Positions 35,877 through 44,576 of a stretch of DNA of 64,000 nucleotides are shown here, piece after piece. Origin of the DNA: Pseudomonas fluorescens (GTDB lineage: Bacteria > Pseudomonadota > Gammaproteobacteria > Pseudomonadales > Pseudomonadaceae). The notes beneath the pieces were generated by a model. That model searched no databases and was not told the origin of the DNA. It was given only the letters and a program-made list of their open reading frames with translations. The translations under genes and the position numbers were made by a program. The stretch is from positions 310,001 through 374,000 of the forward strand of contig NZ_CP012831.1 in assembly GCF_001307275.1 (NCBI RefSeq), read 5' to 3'. Each line of letters opens with the position of its first letter. Position 1 is the stretch's first letter.

Positions 35877-36911
35877 ATGATTGTCCGTCCGGTGGCCCTC
35901 ACCGATCTGCCTGCCTTGCTGGACCTGGCCCGTTGCGCGGGCCCGGGGTTTACCAGCCTGCCGGCCAACGAAGAGCGTCTGGCCCACCGCGTTCGCTGGG
36001 CCCAGCGGACCTTCGCCGGCCAAGTCGAACGTGCCGACGCCGACTACCTGTTCGTGCTCGAAGACGATGACCGGCAGGTGGTGGGCATCAGCGCCCTGAC
36101 CGGGGCGGTGGGGCTGCGTGAGCCCTGGTACAACTATCGGGTCGGGGTCACGGTCAGTTCGGCGCCGGAGTTGGGAATCCAGCGGCAGATCCCGACGCTG
36201 TTTCTCAACAACGAGATGTCCGGGCAATCGGAAATCTGCTCGTTATTCCTGCACCCCGAGCAACGCCACGGGCACAACGGACGCCTGCTGTCCCTGGCGC
36301 GTCTGCTGTTCGTGGCCGAGTTTTCCCAGCTGTTCGGCGAAAAACTCATTGCCGAGCTGCGGGGCCATGCCGACGAACAAGGCTGTTCGCCGTTCTGGGA
36401 CAGCCTGGGACGGCATTTTTTCCAGAAGGATTTCAGCTACGCCGACCAGTTGTCCGGGATGGGCAACAAGTCGTTCATCGCCGAGCTGATGCCACGCCAG
36501 CCGCTGTACACCTGCCTGCTCACCGAACAGGCCCAGGCGGTGATCGGCAAGGCTCACCCGAACACCGAACCGGCCCTGAAAATCCTCAGCGCCGAAGGTT
36601 TCAGCCATAGGGGCTACATCGACATTTTCGACGGCGGCCCGGTGATCGAAGCGCCGGTGTCGAAAATCCGCAGCGTACGCGACAGCCAGACACTGACCCT
36701 GGCCATTGGTACTCCGGACGAACAAGCACCGGTCTGGCTGATTCACAACCGGCGCCTGGAAAACTGCCGCGTCACCAGCGCCCGCGCACGCCTGCATGGC
36801 AACAGCCTGCTCGTCGATCGCCTCACCGCCAAACGCCTGCAAGTGCAACCGGGTGATACGGTGCGCGCCGTGGCATTGTCCAGACAGGGGCAACAGGCGG
36901 TGGCGGCGTAG
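35877..36911 (+). CDS. Arginine N-succinyltransferase-like subunit, AruG paralogue
   Basis: 344 residues, AstA family, matching AruG (beta): M-I-V-R-P-V, L-P-A-N-E-E-R-L, L-R-E-P-W-Y-N-Y-R-V-G, F-D-G-G-P-V-I-E-A. AGGAGC lies just upstream of the start, and it follows the AruF-like gene in the same direction. Last gene of the cluster. None of the later AST enzymes (AruD, AruB, AruC, AruE) is here, so the N-acyl product must be handled by others. Confidence 0.9.
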   Translation: MIVRPVALTDLPALLDLARCAGPGFTSLPANEERLAHRVRWAQRTFAGQVERADADYLFVLEDDDRQVVGISALTGAVGLREPWYNYRVGVTVSSAPELGIQRQIPTLFLNNEMSGQSEICSLFLHPEQRHGHNGRLLSLARLLFVAEFSQLFGEKLIAELRGHADEQGCSPFWDSLGRHFFQKDFSYADQLSGMGNKSFIAELMPRQPLYTCLLTEQAQAVIGKAHPNTEPALKILSAEGFSHRGYIDIFDGGPVIEAPVSKIRSVRDSQTLTLAIGTPDEQAPVWLIHNRRLENCRVTSARARLHGNSLLVDRLTAKRLQVQPGDTVRAVALSRQGQQAVAA

Positions 36912-37013
36912 CCCTTTCTCGCGTCTCGTACACCGATATCCGATCACCGCCGCCCCGGCGGCCGGTCTCATCGCCCTACCAAAAGCGCAGCGTTACCGAG
37001 TCTTTAACAACTC

Positions 37014-37037
37014 AAGTATTGTTCATCGGCAATACTT
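37014..37037. promoter_or_regulatory. Perfect inverted repeat before the unknown operon
   Basis: AAGTATTG, 8 bases, CAATACTT. No T-run follows, so an operator or leader structure for the 37116 operon is more likely than a terminator. Confidence 0.5.
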
Positions 37038-37115
37038 CCCGACAATTCCATAATTGCCTCCACCCCCTCCCAAAACCATACTTGTGCCCATCGCCCTACT
37101 GTAACGAACCCGCTC

Positions 37116-37889
37116 ATGATCAAGACTCTGATTTCCACGCACCGGCTGCCTGAAGAGATCGCAGAACAAATAAAAACATTGGACATGACCGCGCAAATCA
37201 ATCAATTAATTGCCGAGCTGAACAACCAGCCAACATTTACCGATGCCCGTTCTCGACGTGCAGCCATCATGAACATTACCAACTTGCACACGGCCACCAT
37301 CACGTTGCATTGCACGAACATTGGCAATATCAGCATCAAGCCACTGACATCCGTCGATGTCTCTTCGCAACTGTATTCAATACCCGGCCGAAGTATTCTG
37401 TTCGCCGTTGATCGCCCCTTCGACGTACAGCGATATACCCTCGAGGGGCATCGGCTTGAAAAGGCCGACACCGTACGCATAGATAAAAACAACCCACTGG
37501 TGATCGATGGCAGCCGGACACTCTTTGACTACTGCCGCCCAGCGCAAACGAACACCGGGCTGGTAGGCAGGATCAATCTGCCGGACAGGAGTGCAGACAT
37601 CGGAGTATTCGATCGTGCCTCGTTACGCAAGGTCGCCTGGCTACCCCATGACGACAGCGCCGCCCGCTACCTGGTGAGCCTGGAGCTGCTCGAAACGGTT
37701 CAAGACCCCGAACGCAGCCGCGTCGCCGGGGAGCTGATCTACCACTATCACCCGGCCGTGGCGTGGAAAGCCTTCCAGGTGCTCTATCGGGCCAATCCCC
37801 AGGACGCCTTGAGCTACATTGCGCTGCTGAAAAAACACCAGGATTCGCGCCTGGACAATTTGCTCCAACCGTTCGAGCAGGCGGCATGA
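37116..37889 (+). CDS. Unknown protein, first gene of a three-gene operon
   Basis: 257 residues, soluble, no signal peptide. The middle (about 60-170) is predicted beta-rich; the C-terminal 85 residues look helical and contain Y-H-Y-H-P-A-V-A-W-K-A-F. I recognise no family. Base composition is visibly less GC-rich than the flanking catabolic genes, which suggests transfer. The stop overlaps the next start by four bases (ATGA), so it works with that protein. Confidence 0.75.
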   Translation: MIKTLISTHRLPEEIAEQIKTLDMTAQINQLIAELNNQPTFTDARSRRAAIMNITNLHTATITLHCTNIGNISIKPLTSVDVSSQLYSIPGRSILFAVDRPFDVQRYTLEGHRLEKADTVRIDKNNPLVIDGSRTLFDYCRPAQTNTGLVGRINLPDRSADIGVFDRASLRKVAWLPHDDSAARYLVSLELLETVQDPERSRVAGELIYHYHPAVAWKAFQVLYRANPQDALSYIALLKKHQDSRLDNLLQPFEQAA

Positions 37890-38527
37890 AGCTGGAAGCC
37901 TTTGTCGAGCGATTGAAAACCCATGACCTGCAGCGAGATAGATCCCGGATTATCGAAGACCTGCGACAGTTGGCCAACAATCGCACTTTGTTGAGCGATC
38001 ATCTGTACGCCACGATCCAACGAGACGGCTTTGATACACGCAGCAGCCTCTACAACGCCTATGGGTTTGTTCTGCACCGCAATGACTCGTTTACCCTTCG
38101 CTTGAATTTCTGGGCACCGGCAGGAACCCCTGATGAAAAAGAAACGTTCATCTATAACCTGAACCACAGCCACGACTTCGAGATTTATGCCGTTGGCTAC
38201 AGCGGTGACGGCTATACCACTATCACCCGCGAGATACTCGACGACCTACCGCTGCAAAAGAATAAGAGACCGCGCCTGGGTAAAGCGCGACGACTAAAAC
38301 TTGCACCCGGCGAAGTGCTGTACATGCCCGCACTCAAAGAAATCCATAGACAGATCCCGCCAATGTCAATGTCGGCCTCATTGAGCCTGCTCGTCCATCC
38401 GCAACATTGGCTCAAACTCGATGAAGCCTGGTGTTTCGATAAGGACTACCGACCGCTTCACCCGGGTGTAGCGACGCAAGAAATCGCACTATTCACAGAC
38501 ACGTTGTCATTGCTCAACACCGGATAG
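37886..38527 (+). CDS. Cupin-like protein of unknown function
   Basis: 213 residues. A cupin-type metal-site pattern is visible: H94-x-H96-x-x-E99 followed by G104 (motif 1), then G142 in P-G-E-V-L-Y-M-P and H154 (motif 2). This suggests a metal-binding beta-barrel, either an oxygenase/isomerase or a binding protein. The start overlaps the upstream stop; a longer frame lies inside that gene. The product works with the first protein and perhaps the peptide encoded next. Confidence 0.75.
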   Translation: MKLEAFVERLKTHDLQRDRSRIIEDLRQLANNRTLLSDHLYATIQRDGFDTRSSLYNAYGFVLHRNDSFTLRLNFWAPAGTPDEKETFIYNLNHSHDFEIYAVGYSGDGYTTITREILDDLPLQKNKRPRLGKARRLKLAPGEVLYMPALKEIHRQIPPMSMSASLSLLVHPQHWLKLDEAWCFDKDYRPLHPGVATQEIALFTDTLSLLNTG

Positions 38528-38565
38528 TCATTTCGTTGTCCGGTATTTAAAAGAAGGAGAAAAAC

Positions 38566-38748
38566 ATGAATAACCTGATGCAAGACTGGGAGGAAACGCC
38601 CTTGTTGCGAGCCAGCACTCAGGTGATCGACACCGCTACGCAGTTGATCAACGAAATCCAATGCACAATCCCCGGGTTCCCCACTCGCTTCAACGTTGCA
38701 AACATCCACGAGATCAAGCAACTGTGGAGCGTGCCAACCTCAGACTGA
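38566..38748 (+). CDS. Small protein/peptide, 60 residues, third gene of the unknown operon
   Basis: Preceded by AGAAGGAGAAAAAC, the strongest ribosome site of the operon, and followed after 25 bases by an intrinsic terminator. The first 38 residues are helix-like, and the rest contains one Cys and the stretch G-F-P-T-R-F-N-V-A-N-I. No signal peptide. It could be a small partner protein or a peptide precursor modified by the cupin-like enzyme; I have no family match. Confidence 0.65.
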   Translation: MNNLMQDWEETPLLRASTQVIDTATQLINEIQCTIPGFPTRFNVANIHEIKQLWSVPTSD

Positions 38749-38773
38749 GCGACACACCAAGGACGCTTTCGCT

Positions 38774-38806
38774 GGCCGCAGACTTACCGGGTCTGCGGCC
38801 TCTTCC
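38774..38806 (+). terminator. Intrinsic terminator of the unknown operon
   Basis: GGCCGCAGAC, 7-base loop, GTCTGCGGCC then TCTTCCC. Ends the 37116-38748 transcript. Confidence 0.85.
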
Positions 38807-38930
38807 CATGCAGCGAACGCATCGCCCATACACATTCGTCATCATCTTTACGCTTGCCACGTGATAGCCTTTGGATCTTTCGGCGTTGACACTTTTGTTC
38901 AAGCCTTTCCATTCCATTGGTGGAACTCAT

Positions 38931-39800
38931 ATGTCCAGGCTTTCCCATCAAGATTTGCGTCGTAACTTTCGTCAACTGCTGGCTTCCAAGACCTGCTACC
39001 ACACCGCCTCGGTGTTTGACCCGATGTCGGCGCGCATCGCCGCCGACCTGGGTTTTGAAGTAGGTATCCTGGGAGGCTCGGTCGCGTCGTTGCAAGTATT
39101 GGGCGCGCCGGACTTCGCCCTGATCACCCTCAGCGAGTTTGCCGAACAGGCCACCCGTATCGGTCGCGTGGCCCAGTTGCCGGTCATTGCCGACGCCGAT
39201 CATGGCTACGGCAATGCCCTGAACGTGATGCGCACCATCATTGAACTGGAACGGGCCGGCGTCGCGGCGCTGACCATCGAAGACACCCTGCTGCCGGCCC
39301 AGTTCGGGCGTAAATCCACCGACCTGATCGGTGTCGCCGAGGGCGTCGGCAAGATTCGGGCAGCGCTGGAAGCACGCGTCGATCCGGAAATGGCGATCAT
39401 CGCCCGGACCAACGCCGGGATCTTGCCAGTCCAGGAAATCATCAGCCGGACCCAGCAATATGAGCGTGCCGGGGCCGACGGGATTTGCATGGTGGGCGTG
39501 CAAGACTTCGATCATCTGGAAAAAATCAGTGAAAACCTGACGGTGCCGTTGATGCTTGTCACCTACGGCAATCCACTGCTGCGCGACGACAAGCGCCTGG
39601 CCGACTTGGGCGTCCGCGTGACCATCGACGGCCACGGCGCCTACTTCGCCGCGATCAAGGCCACCTACGACAGCCTTCGCGAACAACGGCAGATCTTCAC
39701 CCAGGCCTCGGACCTCAGCGCCACCGAACTGACCCACACCTACACCCAGCCCGAGGACTACATCCGCTGGGCCGAGGAGTACATGAGCGTCAAGGAGTAA
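38931..39800 (+). CDS. Oxaloacetate decarboxylase (PEP mutase/isocitrate lyase superfamily)
   Basis: 289 residues, closely following the P. aeruginosa PA4872 oxaloacetate decarboxylase ([14 protein letters not shown] near the N-terminus; [17 protein letters not shown]). It converts oxaloacetate to pyruvate and CO2 with a divalent metal, linking the TCA cycle to pyruvate. ATG at 38931; a longer frame to 38871 has no family support. Confidence 0.92.
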   Translation: MSRLSHQDLRRNFRQLLASKTCYHTASVFDPMSARIAADLGFEVGILGGSVASLQVLGAPDFALITLSEFAEQATRIGRVAQLPVIADADHGYGNALNVMRTIIELERAGVAALTIEDTLLPAQFGRKSTDLIGVAEGVGKIRAALEARVDPEMAIIARTNAGILPVQEIISRTQQYERAGADGICMVGVQDFDHLEKISENLTVPLMLVTYGNPLLRDDKRLADLGVRVTIDGHGAYFAAIKATYDSLREQRQIFTQASDLSATELTHTYTQPEDYIRWAEEYMSVKE

Positions 39801-39821
39801 GAAGGCTCACTGTCCTGGAGG

Positions 39822-39850
39822 CCGCCATCGCGAGCAAGCTCGCTCCCACA
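39822..39850. repeat. REP single element
   Basis: GCCATCGCGAGCAAGCTCGC followed by TCCCACA; unpaired right half. Confidence 0.85.
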
Positions 39851-39896
39851 ATGGGTTGGCGGTGCGACGCCTATCTCGGGCACACCCCACACTCCC

Positions 39897-39986
39897 TGTG
39901 GGAGCGAGCCTGCTCGCGATAGCGGCGGTTCAGCTTGCATGAGTGTTGGATGTGCCAACGCCATCGCGAACAGGCTCGCCCCCACA
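39897..39986. repeat. REP doublet
   Basis: TGTGGGAGCGAGCCTGCTCG and inverted GAACAGGCTCGCCCCCACA (two changes from consensus). Confidence 0.88.
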
Positions 39987-40033
39987 GGGGATTTGTGGTG
40001 AGCGCGATGGCGTTGCCAGGGTGAAACAGGCCT

Positions 40034-41263
40034 TCAGCGCCCGCTACGCAACATTTCCTTGGGCACGTACTTGCCGATCTCGAACTTGCCAATGGCGGCG
40101 CGGTGGACTTCATCCGGGCCGTCGGCCAGGCGTAGGGTGCGTTGCATGGCGTACATGTAGGCCAGCGGGAAGTCGTTGGAAACCCCGGCACCACCGTGGA
40201 TCTGGATCGCCCGGTCGATGACCTTCAAGGCCACGTTCGGCGCGACGACCTTGATCTGGGCGATTTCACTTTTCGCCACCTTATTGCCCACCGTGTCCAT
40301 CATGTACGCCGCCTTCAACGTCAGCAGGCGCGCCATGTCGATCTCCATCCGCGAGTCGGCGATCTTATCGATGTTACCGCCCAGACGCGCCAACGGCTGG
40401 CCGAAAGCAGTGCGGCTGACGGCACGTTTGCACATCAATTCCAAGGCGCGTTCGGCCATGCCGATGGAACGCATGCAGTGGTGAATCCGGCCTGGGCCCA
40501 GTCGACCCTGGGCTATTTCAAAACCGCGGCCTTCGCCCAGTAGGACGTTTTCGTACGGCACCCGCACGTTATCGAACAGCACTTCGGCATGCCCGTGAGG
40601 CGCATCGTCGTAGCCAAACACCGGCAGCGGCCGGACGATCTTGACCCCGGGGGTGTCCACCGGGACCAGGATCATCGAGTGCTGGGCATGGCGCGGCGCA
40701 TCGGGGTTGCTCAGGCCCATGAAGATCAGGATCTTGCAGCGCGGGTCGCAGGCGCCCGAGGTCCACCATTTCTTGCCGTTGATCACCCACTGGTCGCCGT
40801 CACGCTCAGCGCGGGCAGCCATGTTGGTGGCGTCCGAAGAGGCCACGTCCGGTTCGGTCATGGCGAAGGCCGAACGAATCTCGCCGCGCAGCAGCGGCTC
40901 GAGCCAGCGTTGCTTCTGTTCTTCGTTGGCGTAGCGCACCAGCACTTCCATGTTGCCGGTGTCCGGGGCCGAGCAGTTGAACGGCTCCGGCCCCAGCAGC
41001 GAGCGCCCCATGATCTCTGCCAGCGGCGCATATTCCAGATTGGTCAGGCCGGCGCCCAACTCGGACTCCGGCAGAAACAGGTTCCACAGGCCTTCTGCCT
41101 TGGCCTTGGCCTTGAGTTCTTCCATGATGGCCGTGGGTTGCCAGCGGTCGCCCTCGGCCACTTGTCGTTCGAACACTGCTTCGGCCGGGTAGACGTAGGC
41201 ATCCATGAACGCCGTGACGCGTTCACGCAGTTCCTGAACCTTGGGGGAATAGGCAAAATCCAT
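40034..41263 (-). CDS. Acyl-CoA dehydrogenase (ACAD10/11-like)
   Basis: 409 residues. FAD-dependent acyl-CoA dehydrogenase with the [15 protein letters not shown] signature, the W-W-T-S-G substrate-binding loop and the C-terminal D-G-P-D-E-V-H motif of the ACAD10/11 branch. Oxidises an acyl-CoA of unknown chain length. ATG at 41263 follows AGAAGG. Divergent from a LysR gene that probably regulates it. Confidence 0.92.
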   Translation of the reverse strand: MDFAYSPKVQELRERVTAFMDAYVYPAEAVFERQVAEGDRWQPTAIMEELKAKAKAEGLWNLFLPESELGAGLTNLEYAPLAEIMGRSLLGPEPFNCSAPDTGNMEVLVRYANEEQKQRWLEPLLRGEIRSAFAMTEPDVASSDATNMAARAERDGDQWVINGKKWWTSGACDPRCKILIFMGLSNPDAPRHAQHSMILVPVDTPGVKIVRPLPVFGYDDAPHGHAEVLFDNVRVPYENVLLGEGRGFEIAQGRLGPGRIHHCMRSIGMAERALELMCKRAVSRTAFGQPLARLGGNIDKIADSRMEIDMARLLTLKAAYMMDTVGNKVAKSEIAQIKVVAPNVALKVIDRAIQIHGGAGVSNDFPLAYMYAMQRTLRLADGPDEVHRAAIGKFEIGKYVPKEMLRSGR

Positions 41264-41452
41264 GAGCAGCACCTTCTTGGCAGAGGTTGTTTTAGGTCAT
41301 GAAATCGATGCTAGTTCAGCTACGAAAATTTACCTAACCTATTCTCGGCGTGTATTAACATTCATCACCGATATATGTTTCACTGATTCGCATCGCCACC
41401 CGGCACCTCACAACAAGCCTAAGAACAAGCCCAAAAATAAGAGTGCAGCGCC

Positions 41453-42382
41453 ATGAATCTGAGCAAGGTCGACCTCAACCTTTTCATTGTCTTCGATGCG
41501 ATCTACACCGAAGCCAACCTGACCCGCGCCGGGCAGATCGTCGGCATCACTCAGCCAGCGGTGTCCAATGCCCTGGCGCGTCTTCGCGAGACCTTCAACG
41601 ACCCGCTCTTCGTGCGCACCGCCCAAGGGATGGTGCCGACGCCCATGGCCCAGAACATCATCGGCCCGGTGCGCAATGCCTTGTCGCTGCTGCGGGTGTC
41701 GGTGCAGGAAAGCCGGATCTTCAACCCGCTGCAGGCGGTCAAGACCTACCGCATCAGCATGACCGACCTCACCGAAGGCGTGATCCTGCCGCTGCTGTTC
41801 CAGCGCCTGCGCCGCCTGGCGCCAACCGTGGCGATCGAGAGCTTCCTGTCCAAGCGCCGTGAAACCACCAAGGAACTGGCCGCCGGCCGCCTCGACTTCG
41901 CCGTGGACGCGCCGCTCAATACCGACCCACAGGTGCGCCACGTCAAGTTGATGGAAGATCGCTACGTGTGCGCCATGCGCAAGGGCCATCCGCTGGCGGG
42001 CAAGGAAAAGATCACCCTCGATGATTACCTGGCCCAGACCCACGTGCACATTTCCAGCCGCCGCAACGGGCTGGGTTACGTCGACCTGGCCCTCGGCAAG
42101 ATGGGCATCCAGCGCAAGATCGCCCTGCGTTCCCAGCATTACCTGATGGCCTCCCAGGTGCTGCAGCAGACCGACATGGTCATGACCGTTCCCGAGCGCT
42201 TTGCACGGCGTCACGATTTGCACGCCTTCCTGCTCCCGGTCAACGACGTGCCCCCGGTGGAGACCCATCTCTACTGGCACGAAAGCACCGACCAGGACCC
42301 GGCCAACCGCTGGATGCGCGAGCAGATGATCGAGCTGTGCCAACAGGTGACGGCCCATGAGAAGAAGCTCGATAAGGTTTAA
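41453..42382 (+). CDS. LysR-family transcriptional regulator
   Basis: 309 residues: N-terminal HTH (D-L-N-L-F-I-V-F-D-A-I-Y, A-G-Q-I-V-G-I-T-Q-P-A-V-S-N-A-L) of the NodD/LeuO-like branch, plus an effector domain. About 190 bases separate it from the divergent acyl-CoA dehydrogenase, its likely target. Confidence 0.93.
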   Translation: MNLSKVDLNLFIVFDAIYTEANLTRAGQIVGITQPAVSNALARLRETFNDPLFVRTAQGMVPTPMAQNIIGPVRNALSLLRVSVQESRIFNPLQAVKTYRISMTDLTEGVILPLLFQRLRRLAPTVAIESFLSKRRETTKELAAGRLDFAVDAPLNTDPQVRHVKLMEDRYVCAMRKGHPLAGKEKITLDDYLAQTHVHISSRRNGLGYVDLALGKMGIQRKIALRSQHYLMASQVLQQTDMVMTVPERFARRHDLHAFLLPVNDVPPVETHLYWHESTDQDPANRWMREQMIELCQQVTAHEKKLDKV

Positions 42383-42394
42383 AAGATCGAAACG

Positions 42395-42482
42395 GTGGGA
42401 GCGAGCTTGCTCGCGATAGCGGTAGACCGGCCAATATCCATGGCGACTGATACGACGCCATCGCGAGCAAGCTCGCTCCCAC
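42395..42482. repeat. REP doublet
   Basis: GTGGGAGCGAGCTTGCTCGC and inverted GCGAGCAAGCTCGCTCCCAC, before liuR. Confidence 0.9.
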
Positions 42483-42507
42483 AGGGTTTTGTGCAGAACC
42501 TCACTGC

Positions 42508-42523
42508 TTGACGCGAACGTCAA
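42508..42523. promoter_or_regulatory. Putative LiuR site at the liuR promoter
   Basis: TTGACGCGAACGTCAA: arms TTGACG and CGTCAA are perfect. Same class as the sites at 46458 and 46502, located about 46 bases before liuR. Confidence 0.6.
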
Positions 42524-42568
42524 CCTGCCTTTAGCTTAGCGCCAGCCCCTTTCGTTTCGAGCGCTTCC

Positions 42569-42970
42569 ATGAGCAGCCAGACCTACAGCATCTCCGACCT
42601 CGCCCGCGAATTGGATATCACCACACGGGCCATCCGTTTCTATGAAGAACAAGGCCTGTTGAGCCCGGAGCGACGGGGCCAGGAGCGCATTTATTCGCCG
42701 CGGGACAAGGTCAGCCTGAAGCTGATCCTGCGCGGCAAGCGCATTGGCTTTTCCCTGGCCGAGTGCCGCGAGCTGATCGAACTCTACGACCCCTCCAGCG
42801 GCAATCAGAAACAGCTGCACAGCATGCTGGCGAAAATCGCCGAGCGCCGGGAACAGCTCGAACAGCAATTGCTGGACATCGAACAGATGAAACTGGAACT
42901 CGACACCGCCGAAGAACGCTGCATCCAGGCGTTGGAGCAGACAATCAAGGGCGAGGAAATCGTCCAGTAA
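42569..42970 (+). CDS. liuR: MerR-family regulator of leucine/isovalerate catabolism
   Basis: 133 residues: MerR HTH (Y-S-I-S-D-L-A-R-E-L-D-I-T-T-R-A-I-R-F-Y-E) and a coiled-coil dimer helix (about 85-130). No metal-binding cysteines. LiuR represses the liu operon in Pseudomonas and relatives. Position near liuE and liuABCD and a palindrome in its own promoter support the name. Confidence 0.92.
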   Translation: MSSQTYSISDLARELDITTRAIRFYEEQGLLSPERRGQERIYSPRDKVSLKLILRGKRIGFSLAECRELIELYDPSSGNQKQLHSMLAKIAERREQLEQQLLDIEQMKLELDTAEERCIQALEQTIKGEEIVQ

Positions 42971-42979
42971 CACTCTCCC

Positions 42980-43068
42980 TGTGGGAGCGAGCTTGCTCAC
43001 GATAGCGTCGGATCAGTTGGAGTTGATGTGGCTGACACACCGCTATCGCGAGCAAGCTCGCTCCCACA
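42980..43068. repeat. REP doublet between liuR and liuE
   Basis: TGTGGGAGCGAGCTTGCTCA and inverted GAGCAAGCTCGCTCCCACA. It separates liuR from liuE and may reduce read-through. Confidence 0.9.
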
Positions 43069-43121
43069 ATGGGTTCATCATTGCGCTCGACATATTGGCA
43101 ACTCACCACAGGTCAATCCCC

Positions 43122-44021
43122 ATGTCCCTCCCCTCCTTTGTACGCTTGATCGAAGTCGGCCCCCGCGACGGGCTGCAGAACGAAGCACAGCCCATCAGCG
43201 TCGCCGACAAGGTGCGCCTGGTGGATGCCCTGAGCGCCGCCGGCCTGGGCTATATCGAAGTCGGCAGTTTTGTCTCGCCCAAGTGGGTGCCGCAAATGGC
43301 CGGGTCCGCCGAGGTGTTCGCGCAGATCCAGCGCAAGCCCGGCGTGACCTATGGCGCCCTGGCGCCGAACCTGCGGGGGTTTGAAGATGCGCTGGCGGCG
43401 GGCGTGAAAGAGGTGGCGGTGTTCGCCGCCGCGTCCGAAGCGTTTTCCCAGCGCAACATCAACTGCTCCATCAAGGACAGCCTGGAGCGCTTCGCGCCGA
43501 TCATGGCGGCCGCAAAACAGCACGGTGTCAGTGTGCGCGGCTACGTGTCCTGCGTGCTGGGTTGCCCCTATGAAGGGGCGGTCAAGCCTGAGCAGGTGGC
43601 GTGGGTCGCCCGGGAACTGTATGCGATGGGCTGCTATGAGGTCTCCCTGGGCGACACCATTGGCACCGGTACCGCTGGCGCCACACGCAGGCTGTTCGAG
43701 GTGGTAGGCGCCGAGGTGCCCCGGGACAAACTCGCTGGACACTTCCACGATACCTACGGCCAGGCCATGGCCAATGTCTACGCCAGCCTGCTGGAAGGCA
43801 TCGCGGTGTTCGACAGCTCCATCGCCGGCCTTGGCGGTTGCCCGTACGCCAAGGGCGCCAGCGGTAACGTCGCCACCGAAGACGTGCTGTACCTGCTCGA
43901 CGGGCTGGGTATCGAAACCGGTGTCGACCTGGACGCACTGATCGCCGCGGGCCGACAGATTTGTGATGTGCTCGGCCGCCCGAGTGGTTCGCGCGTGGCC
44001 AAGGCCCGCAACGCACACTGA
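43122..44021 (+). CDS. liuE: Hydroxymethylglutaryl-CoA lyase
   Basis: 299 residues. Cleaves 3-hydroxy-3-methylglutaryl-CoA to acetoacetate and acetyl-CoA, last step of leucine degradation. Metal and catalytic motifs are seen: V-G-P-R-D-G-L-Q-N-E, H-F-H-D-T-Y-G and the G-L-G-G-C-P-Y-A-K-G-A-S-G-N cysteine loop. In P. aeruginosa liuE ends the liuABCDE operon; here it stands alone, followed directly by the crcY sRNA gene, the same arrangement as mvaB-crcY in P. putida. Confidence 0.95.
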   Translation: MSLPSFVRLIEVGPRDGLQNEAQPISVADKVRLVDALSAAGLGYIEVGSFVSPKWVPQMAGSAEVFAQIQRKPGVTYGALAPNLRGFEDALAAGVKEVAVFAAASEAFSQRNINCSIKDSLERFAPIMAAAKQHGVSVRGYVSCVLGCPYEGAVKPEQVAWVARELYAMGCYEVSLGDTIGTGTAGATRRLFEVVGAEVPRDKLAGHFHDTYGQAMANVYASLLEGIAVFDSSIAGLGGCPYAKGASGNVATEDVLYLLDGLGIETGVDLDALIAAGRQICDVLGRPSGSRVAKARNAH

Positions 44022-44023
44022 GG

Positions 44024-44063
44024 TGTTACCGCCGGCTTTGTAACAGGGGCGAAACGAGTAACA
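44024..44063. promoter_or_regulatory. CbrB-type upstream activating sites
   Basis: TGTTAC at 44024-44029 and GTAACA at 44040-44045 and 44058-44063, about 85-120 bases before the sigma54 promoter. TGTTAC repeats are the known CbrB recognition pattern in crc sRNA promoters. Confidence 0.75.
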
Positions 44064-44145
44064 CGGAAACAATTTGTCAGGTTTGGTCGGTCAGAATTTT
44101 CAGGCGAAAATCACAAGTATTTGATTTATATAGATTTTTAAAAGT

Positions 44146-44161
44146 TGGCACGCCACCTGCT
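44146..44161 (+). promoter_or_regulatory. Sigma54 promoter of crcY
   Basis: TTGGCACGCCACCTGCTA with GG at 44147-44148 (-24) and GC at 44159-44160 (-12); start of transcription predicted near 44172. Confidence 0.88.
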
Positions 44162-44171
44162 ATATCTCTTG

Positions 44172-44552
44172 CATAACAAGAATAAAAAAACGCAGCAAAC
44201 CCAATAAAAACAAGACGAAACGACTCTGACATAACAAAAACAACACGGCAGAGACGCAGCTAACAGATTTTTTTGGAGAAGATGTGCTTTTCAGGGTGCT
44301 TCCAGGAGCAACCCGCAACCGGGCAGAGAACAATAAAACTACCTTCAGGTAGCTCCCGAATCGGTTGGATCGCCAGGCGAAAAAGCAGATCAGCGCTCAA
44401 AAAAATACGTTTGCTCTTGATCCCGGATGGGGATCGCCAAAAACAGCGGTAAAGGGCCACGGCTACCAAAAACAACAACAGGCCGCCCCTCAATAATAAA
44501 AAAAGAGCACGCGACGACAAAATTAAAGGGGAGCTTCGGCTCCCCTTTGTGC
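44172..44552 (+). ncRNA. crcY: CrcY sRNA (Hfq/Crc-sequestering RNA)
   Basis: A transcript of about 380 nt, close to the 368 nt of P. putida CrcY. It contains several A-rich AACAANAA-type boxes (for example AACAAGAATAA, AAAACAAGACG, AACAAAAACAAC, AAAAACAACAAC) that titrate Hfq/Crc and so relieve catabolite repression. It lies after the HMG-CoA lyase gene, as crcY does in P. putida, and is preceded by a sigma54 promoter with CbrB sites. No protein is encoded. Confidence 0.9.
44525..44552 (+). terminator. Intrinsic terminator of crcY
   Basis: AAAGGGGAGC-TTCG-GCTCCCCTTT, strong stem with UUCG tetraloop and T-rich flank. Confidence 0.9.
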
Positions 44553-44576
44553 TTTCCCGGATGTCACATTTCCCCC

